Shown here one piece after another: positions 35,525-43,612 of a stretch of DNA of 64,000 nucleotides (positions within the stretch are counted from its first letter, which is position 1; every line of letters begins with the position of its first letter). Both the position numbers and the translations under genes were made by a program. Source of the DNA: an uncultured bacterium (GTDB lineage Bacteria; Verrucomicrobiota; Kiritimatiellia; CAIKKV01); NCBI GenBank assembly GCA_938038445.1, contig CALHRZ010000007.1:186001-250000 (forward strand), in the 5' to 3' direction. Under the pieces are notes generated by a model that saw nothing but the letters and a program-made list of their open reading frames with translations, had not been told where the DNA came from and ran no database searches.

Positions 35525-35546
35525 AGTGGCGCCGACGGGGTAGTAT
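35518..35546 (+). promoter_or_regulatory. Putative leaderless promoter of the lipoprotein-xer-rnc-MCE operon
   Basis: TGGACA (35518-35523), 17-nt spacer, TAGTAT (35541-35546), then six bases to the ATG at 35553. No Shine-Dalgarno. Overlaps the gyrB -35 on the other strand. Confidence 0.5.
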
Positions 35547-35552
35547 TAACCT

Positions 35553-35882
35553 ATGAAAACGGCAATTCGTTGGCTGGTTTTTGGGGGAGTTGCGGTGGCC
35601 CTTTCGGGTTGCCGGCAGCAGGACGTTCGGACGTTTCGGGTGCACCTTGCGGGGGCGGAGGGCACAAACGATTTCGAACGGATTCGGGGTGTATTGATTC
35701 GTTTGGAAGGCGTCCAACCCGATTCGATCCGTTTTTTTGAAGTCGGGGAGGTGGAACTGCGGTACGACAGTATGAAGCTTGCCCGGAAAAATATCGAATA
35801 CGCGATTGCGGGCGCCGGATACGGGGCGAACGAAATTCCGGCGGGTCAGGTTCCCGAGGAGCAGCGGCGACGGACTCCCTGA
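35553..35882 (+). CDS. Small lipoprotein with HMA-like domain lacking the CxxC motif
   Basis: 109 residues. Signal peptide with lipobox 'VALSGC' (Cys20) predicts a lipid-anchored periplasmic protein. The mature part reads like a heavy-metal-associated domain: 'GVLIRLEGVQPDSIRFF', 'GEVELRYDSMKLARKNIEYA' and 'IAGAGYGANEIPAG' match the GV...V-YD...I-AI--AGY pattern. The metal-binding GMTCxxC loop is replaced by 'AGAEGTNDFERI' with no cysteine, so it should not bind metal in the usual way. Function unknown. First gene of a seven-gene operon running to 41007; the next gene starts 10 nt downstream. Confidence 0.75.
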   Translation: MKTAIRWLVFGGVAVALSGCRQQDVRTFRVHLAGAEGTNDFERIRGVLIRLEGVQPDSIRFFEVGEVELRYDSMKLARKNIEYAIAGAGYGANEIPAGQVPEEQRRRTP

Positions 35883-35892
35883 GCAGACGCCG

Positions 35893-36780
35893 ATGATGGC
35901 TTTTGTGGAGCGGTTTTTGGACAGTCTGGCGATGGAAGAGGGCGCCAGTGCGCAGACGGTCGCGAGTTACCGGGTGGATTTGAGGGGATTCGTCTGTTTT
36001 GTGGGGGCACGGCGGCGGGCGGGGGTATCGGCGATCACATTGGAAGACGTGACGGCGTTTTTGCATCATGAAAAAGGGCGGGGGATGTCGGACGCGACGT
36101 TGGTTCGACGGATGGCAGCCCTTCGGAAGTTTTTTCGGTTTTTGAGCCGTGAAGGGTATGTAGGGGTGGATCTAGCGGAGGCGCTCGATCTTCCGCGTCG
36201 GTGGCGGACGCTGCCGGAGGTGCTGACGGAGCGCGAGGTGGCGGCATTGGTCCGAGCTGCGGAAGGGGAAACGGCGGAACGGATTCGGGATGCCGCGATG
36301 GTGGAACTGTTATATGGTTCGGGGTTGCGCGTGTCGGAGCTCGCGGCGTTGACTCTTGAGGATGTCCGGTTGGAAGAGGGCTTTGTTCGGTGTATGGGCA
36401 AAGGGAGTAAAATGCGGGTGGTTCCCTTTGGGCGCGCGGCGCGCAACGCTCTGGAGCGGTATTTGGCGGAGGGGCGTGGGAAACTGGCGGCGAGGGGGGA
36501 GACGCGGGCGTTTTTTGTCAGCCGGCGGGGGCGTCCCTTCACTCGGCAGGGGATATGGAAAAAGGTTCGGGGATTGGCGTTGCGGGCGGGGCTGGGCAAA
36601 GCGCTTCACCCCCATATGCTGCGGCATTCGTTTGCGACCCATCTCTTGGCCCATGGGGCGCCGCTCCGTGTAATTCAGGAGATGCTGGGCCATGCGGACA
36701 TCGGCACGACGCAGCTATATACTCACGTGGACAGCGGGCGGTTGAAAGCGGTGCATCACCGTTATCATCCCCGCGGGTAG
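35893..36780 (+). CDS. Tyrosine site-specific recombinase, XerC/XerD type
   Basis: 295 residues from the ATG at 35893 (another follows immediately). The N-terminal SAM-like domain ('FLDSLAMEEGASAQTVASYR') is followed by the catalytic domain with Arg in 'GSGLRVSELAALTL' (about 146), Lys in 'GKGSKMRVVPF', HxxR in 'HPHMLRHSFATHLLAHGA', 'LGHADIGTTQLYTHVD' with the late His and the nucleophilic Tyr. Length and motifs match chromosomal dimer-resolution recombinases (XerD more than XerC by the N-terminus, uncertain). The housekeeping context (rnc downstream) speaks against a phage or integron enzyme. Confidence 0.92.
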   Translation: MMAFVERFLDSLAMEEGASAQTVASYRVDLRGFVCFVGARRRAGVSAITLEDVTAFLHHEKGRGMSDATLVRRMAALRKFFRFLSREGYVGVDLAEALDLPRRWRTLPEVLTEREVAALVRAAEGETAERIRDAAMVELLYGSGLRVSELAALTLEDVRLEEGFVRCMGKGSKMRVVPFGRAARNALERYLAEGRGKLAARGETRAFFVSRRGRPFTRQGIWKKVRGLALRAGLGKALHPHMLRHSFATHLLAHGAPLRVIQEMLGHADIGTTQLYTHVDSGRLKAVHHRYHPRG

Positions 36781-36793
36781 GGGAGGCTGAAAT

Positions 36794-37543
36794 TTGATCT
36801 GGTGTTGGTCCTTGAAAAAGAAAAGAGCGGATCTCGATCCTCTGGCGGAGTTGGAGGCGAAGCTGGGTTATCGGTTCAAGGATCGGCGCTGGTTGGAAAT
36901 GGCACTGATTCACCCTTCGCATCGGTACGACGGAAAGGCACCGGGGTTGGTGGACAATCAGCGGTTGGAGTTTGTGGGGGATGCGGCGCTGGGCTTGACG
37001 GTTGCCGAGGAACTTTTTCGGCGGCATCCGTTGTGGGATGAGGGGCGCCTGACGCAGGAGCGGAGTCGTTTGACGAAGAGTGCGAAGTTGGTAGCCGTTG
37101 CACGACGGAATGATTTGGGGCGTTGGCTGAAATTAGGGCGGGGGGAAGAGAGTACGGGCGGACGGGATCGAGATTCGAATTTGGAAGATCTGGTTGAGTC
37201 GCTTCTTGGGGCAGCCTATCTGGACGGTGGGATTGTTGCCGTTTCCACCATTTTTCAGAGGCTGTGGGGGCCGGAGTCTGGAGAGAAGGAAGCCGAGGTG
37301 GGGGAGAACCCCAAGGGGGAATTGCAGGAGGTCACACAAAAAAGGTGGCGTCAGCAACCCCGTTATGCGATCATCGGGATGGAAGGGCCGCCTCACGCGA
37401 GGGAATTTATCGTTCAGGTATCGGTTCAGGGACAAATTCTGGGGGAAGGGCGGGGAAGGTCACGACGGGCGGGGGAGCAGGCGGCGGCCCGGAATGCGTT
37501 AGAGCGGGTTTTTGCGGATGGGGCGGCTGGCACAGCGCGTTGA
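36794..37543 (+). CDS. rnc: Ribonuclease III
   Basis: 249 residues from a TTG at 36794 with GGGAGG 7 nt upstream; no ATG precedes the conserved domain. The catalytic domain shows 'ELEAKLGYRFKDRRWLEMAL', signature 'NQRLEFVGDAALGLTVAEEL' and the second acidic site 'DLVESLLGAAYLDGG'. The C-terminal dsRNA-binding domain runs from 'NPKGELQEVTQKRW' to 'AGEQAAARNALERVF'. It cuts double-stranded RNA during rRNA processing. Thirteen nt after the recombinase gene and 12 nt before the second mlaE-like gene. Confidence 0.94.
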   Translation: MIWCWSLKKKRADLDPLAELEAKLGYRFKDRRWLEMALIHPSHRYDGKAPGLVDNQRLEFVGDAALGLTVAEELFRRHPLWDEGRLTQERSRLTKSAKLVAVARRNDLGRWLKLGRGEESTGGRDRDSNLEDLVESLLGAAYLDGGIVAVSTIFQRLWGPESGEKEAEVGENPKGELQEVTQKRWRQQPRYAIIGMEGPPHAREFIVQVSVQGQILGEGRGRSRRAGEQAAARNALERVFADGAAGTAR

Positions 37544-37555
37544 ACGGAGGACGGG

Positions 37556-38341
37556 ATGTCCTGGCTTGGAGGAGTGGGCGAGGGGGTTTGGAACGGTTTT
37601 CGTTCGGTGGCCTATGTCGCGGCGGTTATTGCGGCTACCCTTCGCTTGGGGGTGTGCCGTTCGACATGGTCGGCGCCGGTGCGGCGGGTACTGGTGCTTC
37701 AGGTTTATTTTACGGCGGTTCAGGCGATTCCCTTTGTTTTGCTTCTTTCGTTCTTGATGGGGGGAACGATTGTGGTGCAGGGGTATTTGTTGGCCCGATT
37801 GACGGGAGACAGCCGCCTTATCGGCGGGGTACTGGTTGTGTTGCTGATGCGGGAACTGGCCCCGTTGGTGGTGAATTTTGTAGTAATTGGGCGGAGCGGG
37901 TCGGCCATTGCCGCGGAGATGGCCGCAGGGGCGGTGGGGGGTGACTGGAAAACGTTGGAGGCGCAGGGGGTGGATCCCATGGTCTATCTCGTGACGCCCC
38001 GGGTGTTGGGCGCTGGTGTTTCGGTGTTCTGCCTGACGGTGTTGTTTGTGACCCTGGCCTTCATCTCGGGTTATTTTTTATCTGCATTATTGGGGCTGAC
38101 GACGACGCCGCGCCATTTCGTTTCCCTTCTTTTTGCGGCGGTTTCTCCTGCGGACGGATGGGCGTTACCGGCGCGGACGATTTTGCCGGGGTTTATGACG
38201 GGGGCGATTGCCTGTGTGGAGGGGTTGCGGGTGCGGGGGCAGTTGACGGAGATCCCTCAGGCGACGACGCGGGCTGTGGTTCGGGCGACGACGGCACTGG
38301 TGGTTGTACTGGCGCTTTTGACGGTGATTCTTTATGCCTGA
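37556..38341 (+). CDS. MlaE-type ABC permease (MCE system 2)
   Basis: 261 residues with GGAGG before the ATG. The MlaE family pattern is clear: 'YFTAVQAIPFVLLLSFLMGG', 'LLMRELAPLVVNFVVIGRSG' with 'SAIAAEMAAG', and the coupling segment 'EAQGVDPMVYLVTPRVLG'. It is only distantly similar to the permease at 478-1296. The following gene overlaps by 8 nt and encodes an ATPase-like subunit without ATP-binding motifs. The coupling helix is conserved, so the permease presumably still docks an ATPase; which one is an open question. Confidence 0.92.
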   Translation: MSWLGGVGEGVWNGFRSVAYVAAVIAATLRLGVCRSTWSAPVRRVLVLQVYFTAVQAIPFVLLLSFLMGGTIVVQGYLLARLTGDSRLIGGVLVVLLMRELAPLVVNFVVIGRSGSAIAAEMAAGAVGGDWKTLEAQGVDPMVYLVTPRVLGAGVSVFCLTVLFVTLAFISGYFLSALLGLTTTPRHFVSLLFAAVSPADGWALPARTILPGFMTGAIACVEGLRVRGQLTEIPQATTRAVVRATTALVVVLALLTVILYA

Positions 38342-39059
38342 TTCGGAATGCATTTTGGAATTTGAAGCGGTGGATCTGGTCGATCCGCTCTATCCTGCGG
38401 AATCGCTGCGGGCGATGAGTTTTTCCCTGCGCGCCGGAGAAAGCCTTTTGATCCGTCCCCGATTGGCGATTCACGAAGAAAAAGGGGGGCTGGAGTCATT
38501 TCCGTTGGCGGATTGCGTAGAGGGTCTGTGGCCCTGTTCGAGGGGAATGGTGCGGTTTCAGGGCCGTGCATGGTCGGATTATTCGACCCGCGAGCAATGG
38601 AAAGCCCGGGCGCAGATCGGTCGAGTTTTTGCCTTTCATGCATGGGTGAATAATCTGACGGTCCTGGAGAACCTGACGTTGGCGGGTTGTTTTCATCAGC
38701 TGGCAACGGCGAGCGAGTTGGAACGGCGTGCGGTCGAGTGGGCGCGCCGTTTTGGTCTTGACGGGGTGCCGGGGGTGCGGCCAGGGTTTGTCGGGAAAAC
38801 GGAATTGCGTCGGCTGGAATGGGTGCGGGCATTTCTCCTCGTGCCTCGGCTGTTGCTTCTCGAGTTTCCGGAAATGGATGCGCCTTGGGGGGTGTTGCCG
38901 CTGTTGGTTCAAGCGGTGGTTGAGGCGATGTCAAGGGGCGCGGCGGTTCTTTGGATTACGGACGATCCCGCCCTGATGGCGGAGGCGCGTGCGCATGGTG
39001 CGGTTGTGATGGAGGCGGTGGGGGGGCAGTTGAAGCGGGTGGAGGAGAATGGGAAATGA
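38334..39059 (+). CDS. Degenerate MlaF-like ABC ATPase subunit (probable pseudo-ATPase)
   Basis: 241 residues in the genomic position of MlaF and about the same size. The ABC outline survives: strand and turn 'MSFSLRAGESLLI', 'GMVRFQGRAWSDYSTREQ', Q-loop region 'IGRVFAFHAWVNNLTVLENL', and 'LLVPRLLLLEFPEMDAPWGV' where Walker B belongs. But Walker A is gone: after 'AGESLLI' comes 'RPRLAIHEEKGGLESF' with no GxxGxGKS; LSGGQ is replaced by 'GKTELRRLEWVRAF'; the DE dyad is EF; the switch His is D in 'VLWITDDPA'. The frame is unbroken and overlaps both neighbours by start-stop overlaps, so it is not a frameshift remnant. Likely a structural or regulatory subunit; this reading is inference. Confidence 0.75.
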   Translation: MPDSECILEFEAVDLVDPLYPAESLRAMSFSLRAGESLLIRPRLAIHEEKGGLESFPLADCVEGLWPCSRGMVRFQGRAWSDYSTREQWKARAQIGRVFAFHAWVNNLTVLENLTLAGCFHQLATASELERRAVEWARRFGLDGVPGVRPGFVGKTELRRLEWVRAFLLVPRLLLLEFPEMDAPWGVLPLLVQAVVEAMSRGAAVLWITDDPALMAEARAHGAVVMEAVGGQLKRVEENGK

Positions 39060-40072
39060 GTCAAGCAACGGCTGGAACGACGCGTTTGCGGTGGGTGCAT
39101 GAGGTCACAGGAGCGGTCGTCTTGTTTTGTGTGGGTCTATTTGTGGCGGGGTTGCTGCTGGCCGGTCGGGCGCAAGGATGGTTCGAGAAGGATTTTGTTC
39201 TGCGGACGACGTTGAAGAAGAGCGCGATGAATTTGCAGCGGGGAACGGAGGTCCAGATTCAGGGCGCATTGGCGGGTCGGGTTGGCGACATTGTTCCGGA
39301 CGAGCAAGGAGACCTTCAGACGACCTACATTCTGCGCGGGCGGTTCCGGGATCTGATCCGGACCAACAGCGTGGCGGTGGTGAAGAAGAAGTTTCAGATT
39401 TTCGGGGATGCGTATGTCGAGATCACGCCGGGAGATCGGCGTCTTCCGCCCATGGAACCGCATGGATGGATCGAAACGATGGAAGACGTCCAATTGTTGG
39501 AAAAGATTGCCGAATTCGTTGAGGATGCGCGTCTGACGGTCATTCCCATGCTGGAAGAGGTTCAAAACATTCTGATGAATGTGAATGAGATTCTTTTGGC
39601 GGCGACCGAAGGGAAGGGGCTCGTCGGCGCGCTTCTTCGCGAGGAGGCGCTGGTTCGGAAGGTTGAAGAGATTCTGGAGGAAGTTGAGCGAACCACGGCG
39701 GAGTCCCCTGCGGTTGTGCGCGAGACGACGGCATTGGTGCAGGAGGCGAAGGGGCTGGTGGAAGATCTGCGTCGGCTGACGGGGGAAACGGAGGCGAAAA
39801 TTCGGTTTCTGGACACGGCTAGGTTGGGACAAGAGGCGGAGAGCGTGATGAAGGGGGCGAGGGAGGCGGTCGCGACAGCGGAAGGGGTTTTGAAGGAAGC
39901 GGATCTTCCTTCGCTTCTTCGGGAGACGGAACGGATGTTGCGGGAGGTACGGCGTTTGACCGAAGCGTTGCAGCGTCACTGGCTCTTGCGCCGATATCGG
40001 GAAGGCCCCGACGCGGGGGTGCGGTGGGACGATCCCTGGCAGCTTCCGGTGGGGCAGGAGGAAATTCGATGA
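39056..40072 (+). CDS. MlaD-type MCE-domain protein (system 2)
   Basis: 338 residues. Membrane helix near residues 18-38 ('GAVVLFCVGLFVAGLLLAG'), then a single MCE domain (about 42-125, 'LQRGTEVQIQGALAGRVGDI' and 'FQIFGDAYVEITPG'). The C-terminal 200 residues are charged, helical and coiled-coil-like, without the 35-residue repeats of system 1. ATGA overlap with the pseudo-ATPase gene and with the lipoprotein gene that follows. It should form the periplasmic lipid conduit of the second transporter. Confidence 0.9.
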   Translation: MSQATAGTTRLRWVHEVTGAVVLFCVGLFVAGLLLAGRAQGWFEKDFVLRTTLKKSAMNLQRGTEVQIQGALAGRVGDIVPDEQGDLQTTYILRGRFRDLIRTNSVAVVKKKFQIFGDAYVEITPGDRRLPPMEPHGWIETMEDVQLLEKIAEFVEDARLTVIPMLEEVQNILMNVNEILLAATEGKGLVGALLREEALVRKVEEILEEVERTTAESPAVVRETTALVQEAKGLVEDLRRLTGETEAKIRFLDTARLGQEAESVMKGAREAVATAEGVLKEADLPSLLRETERMLREVRRLTEALQRHWLLRRYREGPDAGVRWDDPWQLPVGQEEIR

Positions 40073-41007
40073 GCATACGGCGGTGGATGGGCGTGGTGGG
40101 TGGCGGGGTTTGTTTACTGCTGGTGGGATGCGCGAGTCGGGGCGGAGGGAGCTCGGTGACGGGGGGTGAACTTTTGTTTCGCGATGCGGTGGAAACGGCC
40201 AGGGCGGCGGCGGAAGGGGGCCGTTATGAGGCGGCGGTTTGGGGATATGCGGAGGCACGGCGGGTGGCGATTCGGGCGGGAAATCTTGGGGAGGCGACAC
40301 GAAGCGCGTTGCGGGCGGGACAATGGGCGATTGCGGCGGGGCGGGGAGAGGAGGCGGAGCGGTGGTTGAGGTTGGCGGAGCAGGAGGGGCGGCTCATGGG
40401 CGTGTGGGATGTCGCGGCTCGGGCGCTTCTTTTGCGAGGGTGGTTTGCATTGGAAAGGGGGGAGACGGCTGCGGCTCGGGAGGCGTGCGAAGGGGTGTTG
40501 GCTTTATGGAAGAGAACGACCGATCGGGATCTGGAGCGGGACGTTCGTCTTTTTCGGGCGGAATTGGCTTTACGAGAGGGGGGATATGAAGAGGCACGTC
40601 GGGAGCTGGAGGCGATTTCTCGGCGGGCGAAGCCTGTGGCGGGTTCGCCGGCAGCGGCGATGGCGGAGCAGATTTTGGGGGGAATTTTAGAAGGCGAGGG
40701 AAGAAAGGGGGAGGCGGCGGAGCGGTATGAGGGGGCGGCTTTCCTTTGGGAACGGGTTGGCCGTCCGGACCGTGCGGCTCGTGCGTGGAAGCGTGCGTCG
40801 GAGCTTTGGAAGGAGGAGCGAGAGGCGGAACGGGGTGTGGTGGCATTGATACGCGCGGCGCTTCAGAGCGAGGCGATCGGAGAACGGGCTTCTGCGATAC
40901 GGATGGTGCGGGAGGCGGCGGAGTGGGCGGCGGCAACCGGAATGGGCGGCTGGGCGGAATGGGCGATGGGGTTGGAGGGCTTGTGGCAAAAGGTAAGGAC
41001 TCCGTGA
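40069..41007 (+). CDS. Lipoprotein with TPR-like helical repeats
   Basis: 312 residues. Signal peptide with lipobox 'LLLVGC' (Cys20). The mature chain is almost all alanine/glutamate/arginine-rich helices with TPR-like spacing, such as 'AAEGGRYEAAVWGYAEARRV', 'LALREGGYEEARRELEAISR' and 'GRKGEAAERYEGAAFLWERV'. AGGAGG lies 6 nt before the ATG. It closes the MCE operon 2. Other MCE operons often end with an accessory lipoprotein, but usually of a different fold, so its role as a docking partner is a guess. Confidence 0.8.
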   Translation: MSIRRWMGVVGGGVCLLLVGCASRGGGSSVTGGELLFRDAVETARAAAEGGRYEAAVWGYAEARRVAIRAGNLGEATRSALRAGQWAIAAGRGEEAERWLRLAEQEGRLMGVWDVAARALLLRGWFALERGETAAAREACEGVLALWKRTTDRDLERDVRLFRAELALREGGYEEARRELEAISRRAKPVAGSPAAAMAEQILGGILEGEGRKGEAAERYEGAAFLWERVGRPDRAARAWKRASELWKEEREAERGVVALIRAALQSEAIGERASAIRMVREAAEWAAATGMGGWAEWAMGLEGLWQKVRTP

Positions 41008-41064
41008 CCCAGGGGGGAGCGGGGGCTTCGCGCTCGTGATTTTCCCAGGAAGCCGGAAAAGCGT

Positions 41065-41094
41065 TGACATGAATTGGGAGTTTGTAGCATAATA
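41065..41094 (+). promoter_or_regulatory. Putative rpoD promoter
   Basis: Perfect TTGACA (41065-41070), 18-nt spacer, CATAAT (41089-41094). Predicted start near 41101 gives a leader of about 50 nt. Best sigma-70-like promoter in the window. Confidence 0.65.
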
Positions 41095-41152
41095 AACTTC
41101 TTGTTTTTTTTGAAATCAGAAGGGTTTCAGGCGTTTTTTCGTCGAGGTGACG

Positions 41153-43030
41153 ATGGCGAGTGGATCGAAAAAGAGATTGGGTAGGGGCCATTCGGCAGCA
41201 GACAATCCGAAAGGGAGAGGAACGGCGAAATCAAAAGGGGAAGGGATGGCGGAGCCGGCGATGGGGGACGTTTCTTCGGCGAAGGTTACGAGGTCTGCTT
41301 CAGGAGCCAAGACGGATGCGGAACGTCGCATGGAAGCGGCTCGGAAGCTCAAGGAGGTTGTTCTTTCGAATCGGGAAGAGCGGCAGACCCGGATTAAGGA
41401 TTTGGTGCGGCTCGCCCAGGCGCAGGGATATTTGACGTTCGAGGATTTGAATGAGATTCTGCCCGAGTCGGTAATCCATTCGGAGGAGCTCGAGGGGTAT
41501 TTGGAACTGCTTCGGGCGATGGACATTGACGTTATAGAGGGGGCAGAGGCCGAAAAGGCGCGCAAGGAGGGGCACAAACCGGGGCGGTCGCTCAAGGGCG
41601 AGCGTTTGGACATTTTCGACGATCCGATACGGATGTATTTACATCAGATGGGGCAGGTTCCGCTCTTGACGCGGGAGCAAGAGGTTGAAATCTGCAAGCG
41701 GATCGAAGCGGCGGAGATTCGGACGCGTTCTCTTTTCAACGAGTTCGGATTTGCTGCGACGGAGTACCTGAATCTTGTTGAACGACTGAAGAGCGGCAAG
41801 GAACGATTTGACCGGGTGATTCAGGATAAGTTTGTGGACAATCGGGAGAGTTATTTTCGAAAGTTGGAGAGGGTGGAGCGGGAGATTCGGAAACTTCACC
41901 GGCACCTGGTGCAGCTTTTTCGCGAAAGCCGGAAAGCGCGAATTTCGGAGACACGCCGCCAGCAGTGCTTGAAAGAAATGGACAAGGTGCGAAAGAAACT
42001 CATCGTGCAGTTCGACCGTCTTTCGCTGAAGCAGAAAGAGATCGAGGCGATGGCGGGTAAGATTGATATCGAGGAGCCGGCGGAGAAGGGGGGCGATGGG
42101 CATGGACGGGCGTACTATCGGGAGTGCCTGGCGGTTCGGGAAGAGCTGGCTCGGTTGAAAGGGCGGCGGCCCAGTCGGGGGCGGGACGAGCGGGTGAAAG
42201 AGCTGGAGGAGAAGCTGGGTCAGCTTGAGGAAGAGGCGTGCATGGACGCGGACATGTTTTTGGGCCGCTGTCGAGAGCTTCGGGAGGCGATGAAGGAAGG
42301 GATGGCGGCTCGCACGGAGATGGTGGAAGCCAATCTTCGTTTAGTCATCAGCATTGTGAAAAAATACATGAACCGTGGGCTTTCCTTTCTCGATCTGATC
42401 CAGGAAGGGAACACAGGGCTGATGAAGGCGGTGGAGAAGTTCGAGTATCGCCGGGGTTACAAGTTCAGCACATACGCCACCTGGTGGATTCGCCAGGCCG
42501 CTACGCGCGCCATCGCCGATCAGGCCCGAACGATTCGCATCCCTGTTCACATGATCGAGACGATCAACAAGCTGATGCGCGTCCAGAAGAAACTGGTGCA
42601 GGAATTGGGGCGGGAGCCCACGCCGGAAGAAGTGGCCGACGAGATGAACCTTCCCGTGGAGCGGGTGCGGGCGGTCTACAAGATGGCGCAGCAACCGATT
42701 TCGCTCCAGAGTCCGGTGGGCGATGGGGATGATGCGCACTTTGGAGATTTTATCGAGGATAAAGGGGCGGAAAACCCTTCGGAAATGACGGCGCACAGCT
42801 TGCTTAAGGAGCGGCTGAAGGACGTATTGAACACGTTATCGGACCGGGAGCGCCAGGTCTTGAATCTCCGGTTCGGGTTGGCGGATGGCTACCCCCGGAC
42901 GCTGGAGGAGGTGGGGCGGCAATTTTCGGTCACGCGCGAACGGATTCGGCAAATCGAGGCGAAGGCGCTTCGAAAACTTCGCCATCCGACCCGTTTGAGG
43001 AAGCTGGAAGGGTTTTTGGAACTGCGCTGA
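41153..43030 (+). CDS. rpoD: Primary RNA polymerase sigma factor (RpoD/SigA)
   Basis: 625 residues from the ATG at 41153 (GAGG 5 nt upstream; an in-frame GTG two codons earlier is possible). The basic N-terminal 60 residues precede a region 1.1 ('[20 protein letters not shown]'), region 1.2 '[20 protein letters not shown]', a non-conserved region with '[15 protein letters not shown]', region 2 '[20 protein letters not shown]' with '[16 protein letters not shown]', region 3 and region 4 HTH '[19 protein letters not shown]' before '[14 protein letters not shown]'. Region 1.1 plus this length marks the housekeeping sigma factor, consistent with the -35/-10 elements found across the window. Confidence 0.97.
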   Translation: MASGSKKRLGRGHSAADNPKGRGTAKSKGEGMAEPAMGDVSSAKVTRSASGAKTDAERRMEAARKLKEVVLSNREERQTRIKDLVRLAQAQGYLTFEDLNEILPESVIHSEELEGYLELLRAMDIDVIEGAEAEKARKEGHKPGRSLKGERLDIFDDPIRMYLHQMGQVPLLTREQEVEICKRIEAAEIRTRSLFNEFGFAATEYLNLVERLKSGKERFDRVIQDKFVDNRESYFRKLERVEREIRKLHRHLVQLFRESRKARISETRRQQCLKEMDKVRKKLIVQFDRLSLKQKEIEAMAGKIDIEEPAEKGGDGHGRAYYRECLAVREELARLKGRRPSRGRDERVKELEEKLGQLEEEACMDADMFLGRCRELREAMKEGMAARTEMVEANLRLVISIVKKYMNRGLSFLDLIQEGNTGLMKAVEKFEYRRGYKFSTYATWWIRQAATRAIADQARTIRIPVHMIETINKLMRVQKKLVQELGREPTPEEVADEMNLPVERVRAVYKMAQQPISLQSPVGDGDDAHFGDFIEDKGAENPSEMTAHSLLKERLKDVLNTLSDRERQVLNLRFGLADGYPRTLEEVGRQFSVTRERIRQIEAKALRKLRHPTRLRKLEGFLELR

Positions 43031-43086
43031 GCGTGACGGGTCGGCCTGAAAGGTTCCTGTAAACAGATGAGAGGAAAAACGCATTC

Positions 43087-43575
43087 ATGAAGAACGAATT
43101 ACTGAGATGGACCTTTTTTTGGGGCGGGATGAGCGGGCTTGTATTTTTTGTACTTGGGCTGTGGCTGGGGCGCCGTTGGGAACGGATGCGGGAGCGAACA
43201 CGGGGAGGAAGCAGTCGGGAGCGGGGACGGGACAGGAAGAACGGCGACGGGCGCGGGACATTTCAGGGTCGGTCCGGAGGAGCGACGATGGTGCCTTCGC
43301 GTCGGGAAGGGCCAGCTGAAATTTACGTCGGCAATCTTTCTTTGGATGTCACTCGGGATGAGATTCAAAGGGAGTTTGGGCAATTTGGGAAGGTGCTGAA
43401 CATTCGGCTGATTGCGAAACGTGGAGAACCCAAAGGGTTCGGGTTTGTTGCAATGGAGAAGCAGGAGGAAGCCGAAAAGGCCATCCAGGCATTGCACGGT
43501 CGGGAATTAAAAGGCAGCGCGCTTGAGGTGAACATTGCCCGAACGCCCCGTGCTCGGCGGAATCATCGACGGTGA
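43087..43575 (+). CDS. Membrane-anchored RRM-type RNA-binding protein
   Basis: 162 residues. Residues 8-28 form a strong hydrophobic helix ('WTFFWGGMSGLVFFVLGLWL') followed by a positively charged, Arg/Gly-rich linker (about 29-70), which by the positive-inside rule would face the cytoplasm. Residues 78-155 are an RRM with RNP2 'IYVGNLS' and RNP1 'KGFGFVAM', and the tail is basic ('RTPRARRNHRR'). GAGAGGA lies upstream of the ATG. Small free RRM proteins are common in cyanobacteria and some other bacteria; an anchored one is unusual. An internal ATG near 43288 would yield only the RRM. Confidence 0.85.
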   Translation: MKNELLRWTFFWGGMSGLVFFVLGLWLGRRWERMRERTRGGSSRERGRDRKNGDGRGTFQGRSGGATMVPSRREGPAEIYVGNLSLDVTRDEIQREFGQFGKVLNIRLIAKRGEPKGFGFVAMEKQEEAEKAIQALHGRELKGSALEVNIARTPRARRNHRR

Positions 43576-43612
43576 CCGATAGGGGATGGGGCAAAAGGGG
43601 TGAGAGGCGGCT

